A stretch of DNA of 64,000 nucleotides from JAFDBW01 sp963723355 (GCA_963723355.1 CAVRQQ010000011.1:1-64000), one strand, 5' to 3'. Shown: positions 8,626 through 18,556, counted from the first letter of the stretch. The notes: a model not told the origin generated them from the sequence alone. Translations and numbers: made by a program.

Positions 8626-9781
8626 TTGACCGGTATCGACATCCCGAAAATTCTCGAACTGGCACCATCGCCGGCTTATGTCATCGATCTGGGGCGTCTG
8701 CGGCACAACCTCGCGATTCTCGACGAGGTGCAGCAGCGCAGCGGGGCGAAGATTCTCATGGCGCTGAAGGCGTTTGCCATGTGGAGCACTTTCCCGCTGA
8801 TTCGGCAAACGCTGCAGGGGGTGTGTGCCTCCTCGCCATGGGAGGCCCGCCTGGGGCGGGAGACTTTTGGCGGCGAAGTCCACTCTTTCGCCGCAGCGTT
8901 CAAGGAGCGGGACATCGTCGAACTCCTGTCGATCTCCGATCACCTGGTGTTCAACTCTTTTTCCCAGCTGGAAGGTTTTCGACCTTTGTGGGAGCAGGAG
9001 CAAAAGAGGGTGTCGATCGGTCTGCGGGTCAACCCCGAGCACTCCGAAGGGCATACGGAAATCTACGATCCCTGCGCGAGGAATTCGCGCCTCGGTATTC
9101 CGCGCCGGGAGTTCGATGGCAAATCCCTGGCCGGTGTAGAAGGACTGCACTTCCATACTCTCTGTGAACACCTTTTTGAACCTCTGGCCAGAACCGCGAA
9201 AGTGTTCGAGGAGAAATTCGGCGAGTTTCTGCCGGGGATGAAATGGCTCAACCTTGGTGGCGGCCACCATATCACCAGGGAGGGTTACGATATCAACGGG
9301 CTGGTGGACCTGGTCAAATACTTCAGGGACAAGTACGACGTCAAAGTCTACCTCGAACCCGGTGAAGCTGTTGTTATCGGCACCGGTCTGCTGGTCGGCG
9401 AGGTGTTGGACATAGTGCCTAACGAGATCGAGACGGCAATCCTCGATGTTTCGGCAACCTGCCACATGCCCGACATCCTGGAGATGCCCTACCGGCCGGA
9501 AATCCTCGGTGGCTACGATCCGGGCGTCAAGCAATACACCTACCGCCTCGGCGGGCCGTCGTGCCTGGCCGGTGATATCATCGGCGACTGGTCGTTTGAA
9601 AAACCTTTGACCCCCGGTGATCGCCTGGCGTTTCTCGACATGGCCCATTACACCATGGTCAAGACGCACAACGTTCAACGGTATCCAGCATCCGCACCTC
9701 TGTGTTTATGAACCCGAAGTCGCGAATTTACGCGTGGTGCGCAGTTTTGACTACGAGGATTTCAGGGGTCGGCTCTCCTGA
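8626..9781 (+). CDS. nspC: Carboxynorspermidine decarboxylase (NspC-type, PLP fold III), frameshifted near 3' end
   Basis: About 384 residues. It belongs to the fold type III decarboxylases: SPAYVIDLGRLRHNLAIL at the N terminus, the PLP lysine in ALKAFAMWSTFP near residue 48, GVEGLHFHTLCEH near 175, LNLGGGHHI near 210 and YLEPGEAV near 245. A one-base shift near 9672 disrupts the end. In the next frame the expected tail continues as TFNGIQHPHLCVYEPE to a TGA at 9781. The start appears to be TTG at 8626, because no in-frame ATG is available upstream of the conserved N terminus. It decarboxylates carboxy(nor)spermidine made by the enzyme encoded upstream. Confidence 0.88.
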
Positions 9782-9827
9782 AGCAGGTTCCGATTATTGC
9801 CAAGTGAGGCGCGAAGTCACTGCGTTA

Positions 9828-9942
9828 TTTTTAACGCAAAGGCGCAAAGGAGCTAAGGCAGGCGCAAAGAAAAGATTTTAACGTAAATTTATAGTCTCCT
9901 TTGCGTCTTTGCAGTTTATTTTGCGACTTTGCGTTATCTTTT
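9828..9942. repeat. Inverted repeat of GCGCAAAG family
   Basis: TTTTAACGCAAAGGCGCAAA and AGGCGCAAAG on the left; CCTTTGCGTCTTTGC and GCGACTTTGCGTTA on the right. It occupies most of the gap before speA. Confidence 0.75.
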
Positions 9943-9996
9943 TCGTTGTCTGTTACGCCATGCAGTTGGTGGTGCGATTAATAAAGGGTGGTGAAG

Positions 9997-11904
9997 ATGG
10001 AACGCTGGACTACAAAACAGGCTGCCAAGGTCTACAACATCGATAACTGGGGAGATGGTTTTTTCTCGATCAACCGTCGCGGACACGTCTGTGTGCACCC
10101 TTCGCCCCATTCGAAATATTCCATCGATCTGCGCGCGCTGATGGACGACCTGGTCAAGCGCAAGATCAAACCGCCGATCCTGCTGCGCTTCATGAACGTC
10201 CTCAAAGGCCGGATCGACGCGATCAACCGCGCCTTCGACTACGCCATCGAAGAGTACGACTACCCGGCCGGCTACCAGACCTTTTTCCCGATCAAGGTCA
10301 ACCAGCAGCGCCAGGTGGTCGAGGCGATCACCGAGTTCGGCAAGAAACACAACATCGGTCTCGAGGTCGGCTCGAAGCCGGAGCTGGTCGCAGCGATTTC
10401 CTTTGCCACCGGCAAAAAGCTGCCGATCATCTGCAATGGCTACAAGGATAACGATTACATTGAGACCATCCTTTACGCCAACAAGATCGGCTACGATATC
10501 ACCATCGTCGTCGAGAAGCTCTTCGAACTGGAAAAAATCATTGCCATGTCCGAGCAGACCGGGATCAAGCCGAAACTCGGCATCCGGGTCAAGCTTTCCT
10601 CGAAAGGGACCGGCAAGTGGGCCACCTCCGGCGGCAGCGATGCCAAGTTCGGCCTGAAAATTTCCGAACTGCTTGCCGCTATCGAGCTGCTCAAGGAACA
10701 CAAACTGCTTGGCCAGGTCAAACTCCTGCACTTCCACATCGGCAGCCAGATTACCAAAATCGACAAGATCAAGAACGCCCTGGTCGAGGGGGCGCGCATC
10801 TACGCCGAAATGAAGAAGATGGGCGTCGGCCTGGAGTATCTTGATGTCGGCGGCGGATTGGGGGTTGATTACGACGGTTCCAAGTCGAGCTACTTCTCGA
10901 GCGTCAATTATTCGATCGAAGAATATGCCAACGACGTTATCTACCAGGTGAAGAATATCTGTGATGCTGCCGGAGTGCCCTGCCCGAATATTATTTCCGA
11001 ATCGGGCCGCGCCATCGTTGCGCACTACTCGGTACTGGTCACCAACATCCTCAATACCAACACCCAGAACGCCCTGCCAGATTATGATGACGTGCTTGAG
11101 GATGCCGCAAAGCTCTCACCGACCGTGAAAAAGCTCTACGATATCTACCAGAGCCTGGACCGGCATTCGCTGCGCGAGGATTACCATGACACCCTGCAGT
11201 TGATCCAGGAGGCGGTCAGCCTGTTCAACCTCGGTTACCTGAACCTGCACGAGCGTGCCCTGGCAGAATGGCTCTGCAACAAGATCTTTCTCGAAATCAA
11301 CGAGATCGTCGGGCGCTTGAAGGATGTCCCGGATGATCTGCAGAATTTCCAGTTGAGCCTGCGCCAGACCTACTTCGCCAACTTCTCACTCTTCCAGTCG
11401 GTCCCCGATTCATGGGCGATCGACCAGCTGTTCCCGATCATGCCGCTGCAGAGACTCAGCCAGAAGCCGGATGTGATGGCGACCATTGCTGACATTACAT
11501 GTGATTCCGACGGTGAAGTAAACAGCTTTGTCGGCGAAAATGGCCGCACCAAGTACCTGCCGCTGCACAAGGTCCAAAGCGACGAAGAATACTATATCGG
11601 TTTCTTCATGATCGGCGCCTACCAGGAAATCCTCGGTGACATGCACAACCTGTTTGGCGATACCAACGCCGTACACATCACCTTCAACAAGAAAACCAAT
11701 TACATGATCGATACGGTCATCCAGGGCGATGCGACCTGGGAGAGCCTCAAGTACGTGCAGTACAAGGGGCCTGAGATACTCAAGCACGTTCGGGACAACC
11801 TGGAAAAAAGGGTCGCATCCCGCAAGGTTTCTTTTGAGGAGACCAGTCATTTCATTGAACTGCTCGACAGGATGTTGATGTCTTATACGTATTTGGGTGA
11901 GTAG
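9997..11904 (+). CDS. speA: Biosynthetic arginine decarboxylase
   Basis: 635 residues from the ATG at 9997. Arginine is decarboxylated to agmatine, the first step towards putrescine. PLP fold III features are FFPIKVNQQRQVVEAI with the cofactor lysine near residue 99, GSKPELVAAI near 125, LHFHIGSQITKI near 243, LDVGGGLGVDYDGSKS near 283 and SESGRAIVAHYSVL near 333. The length matches SpeA of E. coli type. GTG codons at 9988 and 9991 could extend it by three residues. Its position after CASDH and NspC suggests one polyamine unit. Confidence 0.95.
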   Translation: MERWTTKQAAKVYNIDNWGDGFFSINRRGHVCVHPSPHSKYSIDLRALMDDLVKRKIKPPILLRFMNVLKGRIDAINRAFDYAIEEYDYPAGYQTFFPIKVNQQRQVVEAITEFGKKHNIGLEVGSKPELVAAISFATGKKLPIICNGYKDNDYIETILYANKIGYDITIVVEKLFELEKIIAMSEQTGIKPKLGIRVKLSSKGTGKWATSGGSDAKFGLKISELLAAIELLKEHKLLGQVKLLHFHIGSQITKIDKIKNALVEGARIYAEMKKMGVGLEYLDVGGGLGVDYDGSKSSYFSSVNYSIEEYANDVIYQVKNICDAAGVPCPNIISESGRAIVAHYSVLVTNILNTNTQNALPDYDDVLEDAAKLSPTVKKLYDIYQSLDRHSLREDYHDTLQLIQEAVSLFNLGYLNLHERALAEWLCNKIFLEINEIVGRLKDVPDDLQNFQLSLRQTYFANFSLFQSVPDSWAIDQLFPIMPLQRLSQKPDVMATIADITCDSDGEVNSFVGENGRTKYLPLHKVQSDEEYYIGFFMIGAYQEILGDMHNLFGDTNAVHITFNKKTNYMIDTVIQGDATWESLKYVQYKGPEILKHVRDNLEKRVASRKVSFEETSHFIELLDRMLMSYTYLGE

Positions 11905-11910
11905 CGGAAG

Positions 11911-11940
11911 CTGGCGACTAGGGACTGGGGACTGGTTCAT
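11911..11940 (+). repeat. Heptamer repeat (GGGGACT family)
   Basis: Units GACTAGG-GACTGGG-GACTGG in direct tandem just after the speA stop. Same family as 15213-15345, 18474-18537, 45258-45384 and 53330-53378. Confidence 0.6.
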
Positions 11941-11960
11941 GATTAAAGACAAATAAAAAA

Positions 11961-11986
11961 GGCACTTCAGATTGAAGTGCCTCTTT
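11961..11986. terminator. Bidirectional terminator between speA and thiC
   Basis: GGCACTTCA / TGAAGTGCC hairpin with TCTTTT on the plus side and TTTTTTATTTG on the minus side. The genes converge on it. Confidence 0.85.
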
Positions 11987-12016
11987 TCAATCATCCAACT
12001 CTTTCTTCGCGTCCTC

Positions 12017-13336
12017 TCAGCTCTCCCGCTTCCCCGCCTTTCGTTCATTCATAACCTTGTAGGCGCAGAACTCGCCGCACATGGTGCAGGCGCCGTGCTC
12101 TTCATCAACGCCCGATTCGGCGCGGATGCGGCGGGCCTTCTCGGGGTCCAGGGCGAGAGCAAACTGGCCTTCCCAGTCAAGCTCTTTGCGGCACTTCGCC
12201 ATGGCAATGTCTTTCTCGATTGCACCAGGTACGCCCTTGACGATGTCTCCGGCGTGGGCGGCGATGCGGCTGGCGATAACGCCTTCGTGGACATCCTCTA
12301 CGGTTGGCAATGCGAGATGCTCACTGGCGGTGACGTAGCAGAGGAAGTCGGCACCGGCCGCAGCGGCAAGGGTGCCGCCGATGGCGCAGGTGATGTGATC
12401 GTAGCCGGGGGCGATGTCGGTCACCAGCGGGCCGAGTACGTAGAAGGGCGCGCCGTGGCAGAGGCGCTTCTGCAACTGGATGTTGGTCTCGATCTGATTT
12501 AACGGCACATGTCCCGGTCCCTCGATCATCACCTGGACACCGGCTTTCCAGGCGCGCTGGGCCAACTCACCGAGCAGGATCAGCTCGTGGATCTGCGCCC
12601 GGTCGGTCGCGTCGGCCAGGCAGCCGGGACGGAAACCGTCGCCCAGCGAAAGGGTGGCGTCGTAGGGCTTGACGATTTCCAGAAGACGGTCGAAATGCTC
12701 GAACAGGGGGTTCTCGGCATTGTTGTGGGTCATCCACTCGACGGTGAAGGAGCCGCCGCGTGAGACCACCTCCATGATGCGCCCCTCGTTGTCCATCCGC
12801 TCGACGGTGGCTCTGGTGACGCCGCAATGCACGGTGATGAAGTCGACACCGTCATCGAGGTGCTTGACGATACCGTCGAAAATCTCGTCGACGGTCATGT
12901 CGACCATCGCCTTGCCCTTGCGGGTCACGGTATCGACGGCGGCCTGGTAAAGCGGTACCGAGCCGATGCAGGTGGTGGTCTGGTTGATGATCGCGGCGCG
13001 AATTTCGTCGATCGGGCCGCCGGTCGAGAGGTCCATGATCGCATCAGCCCCGGCAGCCACCGCGACACGGGCCTTTTCCAGCTCCTTGTCGATGCTCGTG
13101 TCGTCCTTGCTGGTGCCGATGTTGGCATTGACCTTGGTTCGCAGGCCCTTGCCGACCGCGAGCGGGATGCCGTTGCTGTGCCGGTTGTTGTGGCAGATGA
13201 TCGCCGTGCCTTCGGCGATGCGCTGGCGCAGGATCTCCGGGTCAATATTCTCGGTCGCTGCGGCCTGCTTCATCTTGTCTGTGACAACGCCCTGGCGGGC
13301 GAATTCGAGTTGGGTCAATGTCGCTTGTTTCTTCAT
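12017..13336 (-). CDS. thiC: Phosphomethylpyrimidine synthase ThiC
   Basis: 439 residues, the short type of this radical SAM-like enzyme, which turns aminoimidazole ribotide into HMP-phosphate for thiamine. Signatures are GTSKDDTSIDKELEKARVAV, IMDLSTGGPIDEIRA, TVHCGVTR, GDGFRPGCLADATDRAQ and IEGPGHVPLNQIE. The C-terminal cluster motif is CTMCGEFCAYK, spaced CX2CX3C as in the archaeal/clostridial short forms rather than the CX2CX4C of E. coli. It lies downstream of thiED in a TPP-riboswitch-controlled operon. The spacer between them holds a heptamer repeat. Confidence 0.97.
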   Translation of the reverse strand: MKKQATLTQLEFARQGVVTDKMKQAAATENIDPEILRQRIAEGTAIICHNNRHSNGIPLAVGKGLRTKVNANIGTSKDDTSIDKELEKARVAVAAGADAIMDLSTGGPIDEIRAAIINQTTTCIGSVPLYQAAVDTVTRKGKAMVDMTVDEIFDGIVKHLDDGVDFITVHCGVTRATVERMDNEGRIMEVVSRGGSFTVEWMTHNNAENPLFEHFDRLLEIVKPYDATLSLGDGFRPGCLADATDRAQIHELILLGELAQRAWKAGVQVMIEGPGHVPLNQIETNIQLQKRLCHGAPFYVLGPLVTDIAPGYDHITCAIGGTLAAAAGADFLCYVTASEHLALPTVEDVHEGVIASRIAAHAGDIVKGVPGAIEKDIAMAKCRKELDWEGQFALALDPEKARRIRAESGVDEEHGACTMCGEFCAYKVMNERKAGKRES

Positions 13337-13344
13337 AAAACCTC

Positions 13345-13431
13345 TTTAGGTGAAAGGTGAAAAGTGAAAGGTGAAAAGTGAAATCCGTTTCTTATTCAGT
13401 CACTTTCCCCTTTTTTCATTTCACTTTTTAC
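13345..13431. repeat. Heptamer inverted repeat (GAAAAGT/GAAAGGT family) overlapping thiD end
   Basis: The left arm is tandem GTGAAAGGTGAAAAG units. The right arm is TCACTTTCCCC..TTTCACTTTTT. The right arm lies inside the coding 3' end of thiED. Copies also occur at 14848-14910 and 39417-39492. Confidence 0.7.
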
Positions 13432-14833
13432 GGCCTTTGCGCCGGCAAAATGATTGATCGGCCCATGTCCACCACCGATCGGGTAGGCGTGACGGATCGC
13501 TTGATTGATAAATAGTTTGGCGGACTCGACGGCCCTGATCAGCGGCAGGCCCTGTGCCAGCAGCGTGGCAATCGCCGCGGAATAGGAGCAGCCAGTGCCG
13601 TGGGTGCTGGTTGTATCGATGCGCTCTGCCGAGAGTTTCTGAACCGTGTCGCCGGCCAGCAGTACGTCGATAGCGTCGCCGTCGCGATGACCACCCTTGA
13701 GCAGAACGTGCCGCGGGCCCATGGCCTGGATTCTCTTCGCCGCTTCTTCCATCTCCTCCAGAGTCTCAATCTCCAGTCCCGTCAGGGCTTCAGCTTCGGG
13801 AATGTTCGGTGTCAGCAGGTAAGTGCCTGGCAGCAATTCATGACGTACGGCATCCATCGCATCCTGCTTCAGAAGTGCCGCGCCGCCTTTGGCAATCATC
13901 ACCGGGTCCACCACGCTGAGCAGCCGGTATTTACCAATCATTGCAGCGACTTCAGCAACGATTTCGGCACTGTAGAGCATGCCGGTTTTGACCGTGTCGG
14001 TGCCGATGTCATCCAGAACGACCTGTGCCTGTTTGACGATAAATTCTGCGGAGGCCGGTGAAAGACCATGGACGCCAAGAGTATTCTGCGCGGTCAGGAC
14101 CGTGATCGCGCTGGTGCCGAATGAGCCGAGCAGGGCAATCGTCTTCAAATCAGCCTGGATTCCCGCGCCGCCGCCGGAATCAGAGCCGGCGATTGTCAGC
14201 ACCCGGGTCGATTCCGGAGCTTGCCTGGTGTTGAACAACAGAGACAGCTCCCTCGCCGCCAGGGCAGGGGCTGGGTCGTCGGCAATTGTCGATATGACAG
14301 CCAGGGCGTCAGCTCCGGCGGCAATGGCTTCGGCAGCGTTCATCGCCGTCGATGCCGCCGATCGCGACCAGCGGAATCTTGACTGCCATGCGCACCTTGC
14401 GCAGGGTCTCGATCCCGATCAGCTCCGCATCATCCTTGGTGCTGGTCGGGAAGATGCTGCCGACACCGATGTAATCGGCCCCGGCCATTTCGGCCTTCAG
14501 GGCCTGGTCGACTGTGCGGGTGGAGACGCCGATCAGCTTGCCCGGGCCGAGCAGTTTGCGGGCGTCGTTTACCGAACCATCGGCCTGTCCCAGATGGACA
14601 CCATCGGCGAAACAGGCCAGGGCCAGTTCCGGGCTGTCATTGATCAGGAAGGTGGCGCCGGCCTCTTTGCACAGCTTTACGAGCTGGCGGGCCAGGTTGA
14701 CCTGGGCATCAGGCGAGCGTTCCTTGTCCCGGTACTGTACAACCCTGGCCCCGCCGCGCAGCCCATCACTGACAGTCTTCAGGATGTGCTCCTCGGAACC
14801 TTGTGGAGTAATCAGATAGAGCCCCTGGATCAT
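13396..14833 (-). CDS. thiED: Bifunctional thiamine-phosphate synthase/HMP-P kinase (ThiE-ThiD fusion), frameshifted at the domain linker
   Basis: About 478 residues after joining near base 14338. ThiE domain: LYLITPQGSEEH, GARVVQYRDK, FLINDSPELAL, ADGVHLGQAD, IGVSTRTVDQA, DYIGVGSIFPTSTK and VAIGGIDG. The last ThiE strand, AAEAIAAGADALAVISTIADD, is in the second frame, upstream of ThiD. ThiD domain: VLTIAGSDSGGGAGIQADLK, the substrate region TAQNTLGVHG, PVMIAKGGAALL and the ribokinase-type DTTSTHGTGCSYSAAIA. ThiD makes HMP-PP and ThiE joins it to the thiazole. The continuous frame across the linker shows a fusion rather than two genes. A second stand-alone ThiE is encoded at 48498-49117. Confidence 0.9.
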
Positions 14834-14847
14834 ATTTTCACCTCAGT

Positions 14848-14910
14848 GAAAGGGGAAAAGTAAAAAGTGAAAAAGAAAGAACCCTTTCCCCTTTTACATT
14901 TTACTGATTA
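14848..14910. repeat. Heptamer inverted repeat (GAAAAGT family) in thiED leader
   Basis: Left arm AGTGAAAGGGGAAAAG and GTGAAAAAG, right arm CCCTTTCCCCTTTTAC. It sits between the riboswitch terminator and the thiED start. Confidence 0.65.
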
Positions 14911-14915
14911 CTGAA

Positions 14916-14947
14916 CAAAAAAAGCGCCCGGCTGGTGCCACGGCGCT
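14916..14947 (-). terminator. Attenuator terminator of TPP riboswitch I
   Basis: On the minus strand the stem AGCGCC..GGGCGCT with inner TGGC/GCCA-type pairing is followed by seven T. It lies between the aptamer and thiED, as expected for transcriptional control by thiamine pyrophosphate. Confidence 0.8.
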
Positions 14948-14982
14948 CTACCCGGTGTCGGGTGTGCTCGTTGCTGTCCAGT

Positions 14983-15076
14983 CCGCTTCCCTCCGCCGGT
15001 ATGATCCGGATCAGGTTCCAAGGGTCGTTTCGCCATGAGACGAAACTCTCAGTAATCTTCTACTCCCCTAGCGGTG
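14983..15076 (-). promoter_or_regulatory. TPP riboswitch (THI element) of thiED-thiC
   Basis: Read on the minus strand the conserved THI-box parts occur in order: GGGGAGT, ACTGAGAG, a variable hairpin TTTCGTCTCATGGCGAAA, ACCCTTGGAACCTGATC, and ATACCGGCGGAGGGAAGC. These are the pyrimidine-sensing CUGAGA and pyrophosphate-sensing ACCUGAU/GGGAAG elements. A TTGACA at 15185-15190 (minus strand) could be the -35 box, but I saw no good -10 at the right distance. Confidence 0.95.
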
Positions 15077-15212
15077 GTACAGGTGTTTTCAAAACATTCC
15101 GAACCGGGAAAATCTCATGATGCGATCAATGAAGATTCTCCCGTTATCGGCTGACCAGACAGCGTAGAATATTGATCGATCGGCTGTCAACTTTTAAAGG
15201 CGGGGACTTGAA

Positions 15213-15345
15213 GGCAGGGACTGGGGGCTGGAGGCTGGGGGCTGGAGGCTGGCAGAAACTGGATTCGCAGGCTCGAGCGCCCAGTCCCCGTCAGTACCAG
15301 CCTCCAGCCCCCAAATACCAGCCCCCGCCTTTAAGGCTTTACAGA
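15213..15345. repeat. Heptamer inverted repeat (GGGGCTG/GGAGGCT family)
   Basis: The left arm has GGGACTG-GGGGCTG-GAGGCTG-GGGGCTG-GAGGCTG. The right arm is the complement (CAGTCCCCG, CCAGCCTCCAGCCCCC, CCAGCCCCCGCC). Both ends carry CTTTTAAAGGCGGGG / CCCCGCCTTTAAGG-like termini, so the whole block is one large imperfect palindrome. Confidence 0.75.
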
Positions 15346-15408
15346 TTTCAAAGTCACATGATTTAATATTGCCTTCTGATTTGCCAATAAATTTACCCGG
15401 AGTTGTTC

Positions 15409-16546
15409 ATGTCCGCCCGCCGACCGACCCGCGCTGAAATCGATCTCGCTGCCCTCCGGCATAATTTCCGGGAAGTCCGGAATACCGTCGGTGACGATTG
15501 TGATATCCTGGCCGTGGTCAAGGCCGATGCCTACGGCCATGGCGTCGCAGGGGTTGCTCCGGTCCTTGCCGATGCCGGTGCCAGCATGTTCGGTGTCGCT
15601 CTGGTCGAGGAAGGCGTCGAATTGCGCCGGCTGGGTATTGAGCAGCCGATTCTCGTGCTCGGCAGCGCCTTTCCTGGCCAGGAAAATGACATCCTGGAAT
15701 ATCGTCTGACCCCCGTAATCTATGACCTGGATTGTGCCCGACGGCTGGATGGTTTCGCCCGCAACGCCGAAACAACCATCGACTACCACCTCAAGGTGGA
15801 TACCGGGATGGGCCGTCTGGGCTTCCGGGTGGAACTGCTCGATGAAGTTCTCGCGATCCTGAAACAGCTGAAAAATTTGAACATGGTCGGACTCATGAGC
15901 CACCTGGCCGTGGCTGATGAACCCGAGCGGCCGTTGACCTCTGTGCAATACCAGGCTTTTGTCGAGGTGGTCGCCAGGGTGGAAGAACATGGTTTCAAGT
16001 CCCCGCTATCGCCATATTGCCAACAGTGCGGGGATTTACAGCCGTGCTCTTTCCGGGTGCAACCTGGTGCGGCCCGGGATTTGCCTCTATGGCGGGTTGA
16101 CCGGCGGTCCTTATGCGGAAGAGTTCACCCAGCAGCCGGTGATGCATTTCATCAGCCAGGTCGCCCAGCTCAAGGATCTCCCTCCCGGGGGAGGAGTCTC
16201 CTATGGTCACCGGTTCGTGGCCTCGCGGCAGTCCCGGATCGCTGCGATACCGGTTGGCTATGCCGATGGTTACAACCGCCTGCTGACCAATCGGGGCGAT
16301 GTTCTGATTCATGGACACAGGGCTCCGATCGCCGGGACGGTTTGCATGGACTGGATTCTCGTCGATGTCACCGACCTCCCGGAAGTTCAGATCGGCGATC
16401 GCGTGACCCTGCTCGGCCGTGACGGTAACGAATTCATCAGCGCCGAAGAGTGGGCAGACAAGGTGAGCTCTATTACCTACGAGGTCTTTTGTGGCATCAG
16501 CAAGCGGGTGCCGCGGGTCTATGTTGATCCGGCTGCTAACGTGTGA
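15409..16546 (+). CDS. alr: Alanine racemase, frameshifted
   Basis: About 378 residues when joined near base 15995. It makes D-alanine for peptidoglycan using PLP. Seen: RAEIDLAALRHNFREVR, the PLP lysine in AVVKADAYGHG near residue 38, DTGMGRLGF near 135 and, in the second frame, HIANSAGIY, VRPGICLYG, VSYGHRFVA, IPVGYADGYNR (catalytic tyrosine region) and CMDWILVDVTD. The single shift in an essential-type gene with both halves conserved argues for an indel error. The ATG at 15409 (CGGAG upstream) is preferred over the TTG two codons earlier. Confidence 0.93.
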
Positions 16547-16905
16547 GGTAAAGGCGGTCAGCAGCTGGTACTATACAAAAACCAGGCGTCGGAACTCAGT
16601 CTTGATTGTCTGCATTCAGAAGTAAAAATATTGACCACGGATGTCCCGAAAAGGGTTGCCTAGCTACATGAGCCCATGTTAGATAAAACCTCCCTTATGA
16701 CCAACCGGGTGCTGGCCGTTTAAACTTTTGCGGGCAATGACAGGTCTAAATATTTAACGCGAAAGCGCAAAGAGTTTAAGCAAGGGCGCAAAGTGAACTA
16801 CATTTTGTATCTGTTTTTACTTTTTAAGATTTCCCCTTTGTGCTTTACCAGACATTCCTTAGTGCTTTTGCGTTAATTTAACCAACAAATTCAAGAGGTT
16901 CTGCC
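16547..16905. other. Intergenic region alr-purH
   Basis: No gene is supported. The right half is an inverted GCGCAAAG-family repeat (16752-16876: TTTAACGCGAAAGCGCAAAG and GGGCGCAAAG against CCTTTGTGC and GTGCTTTTGCGTTAA). The left 200 bases show no feature I can name. Confidence 0.6.
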
Positions 16906-18471
16906 ATGGCTGTGATCAAACGAGCGTTAATCAGTGTTTCCGACAAAACCGGCATCGTTGAGTTTGCCGAAGGCTTGAGCAAGTTCGGTGTTGAAATCCT
17001 TTCTACGGGAGGCACCGCGAGCATGATGCGGGAAGCCGGACTTAAGGTGAAGGATGTCTCCGAACACACCGGCTACCCGGAAATGCTTGACGGTCGCGTC
17101 AAGACCCTGCACCCGAAAATTCACGGCGGCCTGCTCGGCCTGCGCGACAACCCGGCCCACGTCGCCAAGATGGCAGAACATGACATCACGCCGATCGACA
17201 TGGTGGTGGTTAATCTGTACCCCTTCGAAGCAACCGTTGCCAAGCCCGACTGCACCCTCGAGGACGCCATCGAGAATATCGATATCGGCGGCCCGACCAT
17301 GCTGCGCAGCGCCGCCAAGAACAACCAGTCCGTCACAGTGGTTGTCGATCCTGCTGATTATGCTGTGGTTCTCGATGAGATGGCCGCCAACCAGGGTGAC
17401 GTTTCCCGCGAGACCAACTTCCGCCTGGCGCTGAAGGTTTATCAGCGCACCTCCGCCTATGATGCCGCCATCTCCAACTGGCTCGGTCGGCGAGTCGATG
17501 CGGAGAGTGCCGATTTCCCGAGCGCCTTGACCTTCCAGTACCAGCGTACCGAGATCATGCGCTACGGCGAGAACCCGCACCAGAAGGCGGCCTTCTACGT
17601 CGAAAATGATATCCAGGAAGCCTCGCTCGCCACAGCCCGGCAACTGCAGGGCAAGCAGCTCTCTTATAACAATATTGCCGATACCGATGCGGCTCTTGAA
17701 TGCGTCAAGCAGTTCAGCGAGGGCCCGGCCTGCGTCATCGTCAAACATGCCAATCCATGCGGTGTCGCTTACGGTGACAACCTGCTCGATGCCTACCAGC
17801 GCGCCTTCAGTACCGATACCGAGTCGGCTTTCGGCGGCATTATCGCCTTCAACCGCGAACTCGACGCTGAGACCGCTCAGGCTATCTGCGACAAGCAGTT
17901 CGTCGAAGTGATCATCGCGCCGAAGGTTTCCGCTGCTGCGGTGGAGGTGGTGGCGAGCAAGAAGAACGTTCGCCTGCTCGAATGCGGAGAATGGCCGTCG
18001 CAGCCGGCGGCTCGCCTCGACATGAAAAGGGTCAACGGCGGTATGCTGGTCCAGGACCTCGACATCGAGCTGACCGCGGAGCTGAAGGTGGTCAGCAAAC
18101 GCCAGCCGACCGAAGCCGAGATGAAGGATATGCTCTTCACCTGGCGGGTGGCCAAGTTCGTCAAGTCCAACGCGATTGTCTACGGCAAGGACGGCATGAC
18201 GATCGGCGTCGGCGCGGGCCAGATGAGTCGGGTCAACTCGGCGCGGATCGCCGCGATCAAGGCCGAACATGCCGGGCTCGAAGTCAAGGGCGCGGTGATG
18301 GCCTCTGATGCCTTCTTCCCGTTCCGTGACGGGATCGACAATGCCGCTGCCGTAGGCATCAGCGCGGTCATCCAGCCGGGCGGTTCGATCCGCGACGAAG
18401 AGGTGATTGCCGCTGCTGACGAACACGGTATGGCGATGGTCTTTACCGGGATGCGACATTTCAGACATTAG
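16906..18471 (+). CDS. purH: Bifunctional AICAR formyltransferase/IMP cyclohydrolase
   Basis: 521 residues; the last two steps of purine synthesis. The N-terminal MGS-like cyclohydrolase domain has RALISVSDKTGIVEFA, LSTGGTASMMREAG and GGLLGLRDNPAH. The C-terminal AICAR transformylase domain has YGENPHQKAAFY, the catalytic KHANPCGVAYGD near residue 280, and AVGISAVIQPGGSIRDEEVI. Length and order are standard and the frame is intact. It is followed by purD and purE on the same strand, with repeat-filled spacers. Confidence 0.97.
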   Translation: MAVIKRALISVSDKTGIVEFAEGLSKFGVEILSTGGTASMMREAGLKVKDVSEHTGYPEMLDGRVKTLHPKIHGGLLGLRDNPAHVAKMAEHDITPIDMVVVNLYPFEATVAKPDCTLEDAIENIDIGGPTMLRSAAKNNQSVTVVVDPADYAVVLDEMAANQGDVSRETNFRLALKVYQRTSAYDAAISNWLGRRVDAESADFPSALTFQYQRTEIMRYGENPHQKAAFYVENDIQEASLATARQLQGKQLSYNNIADTDAALECVKQFSEGPACVIVKHANPCGVAYGDNLLDAYQRAFSTDTESAFGGIIAFNRELDAETAQAICDKQFVEVIIAPKVSAAAVEVVASKKNVRLLECGEWPSQPAARLDMKRVNGGMLVQDLDIELTAELKVVSKRQPTEAEMKDMLFTWRVAKFVKSNAIVYGKDGMTIGVGAGQMSRVNSARIAAIKAEHAGLEVKGAVMASDAFFPFRDGIDNAAAVGISAVIQPGGSIRDEEVIAAADEHGMAMVFTGMRHFRH

Positions 18472-18473
18472 AG

Positions 18474-18537
18474 GCGGAGGCTGGGGACTAGGGGCTGGGG
18501 GCTGGCGTTTTGCCAGCCCCCAGTCTCCAGCCCCCGC
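18474..18537. repeat. Heptamer inverted repeat (GGGGCTG family) between purH and purD
   Basis: GGAGGCTGGGGACTAGGGGC with GGGGCTGG on the left; CCAGCCCCCAGTCTCCAGCC on the right, separated by a short GCGTTTTG spacer: a strong hairpin in the purH-purD spacer. Confidence 0.75.
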
Positions 18538-18556
18538 TTCACAGGAAGGTATTGAG

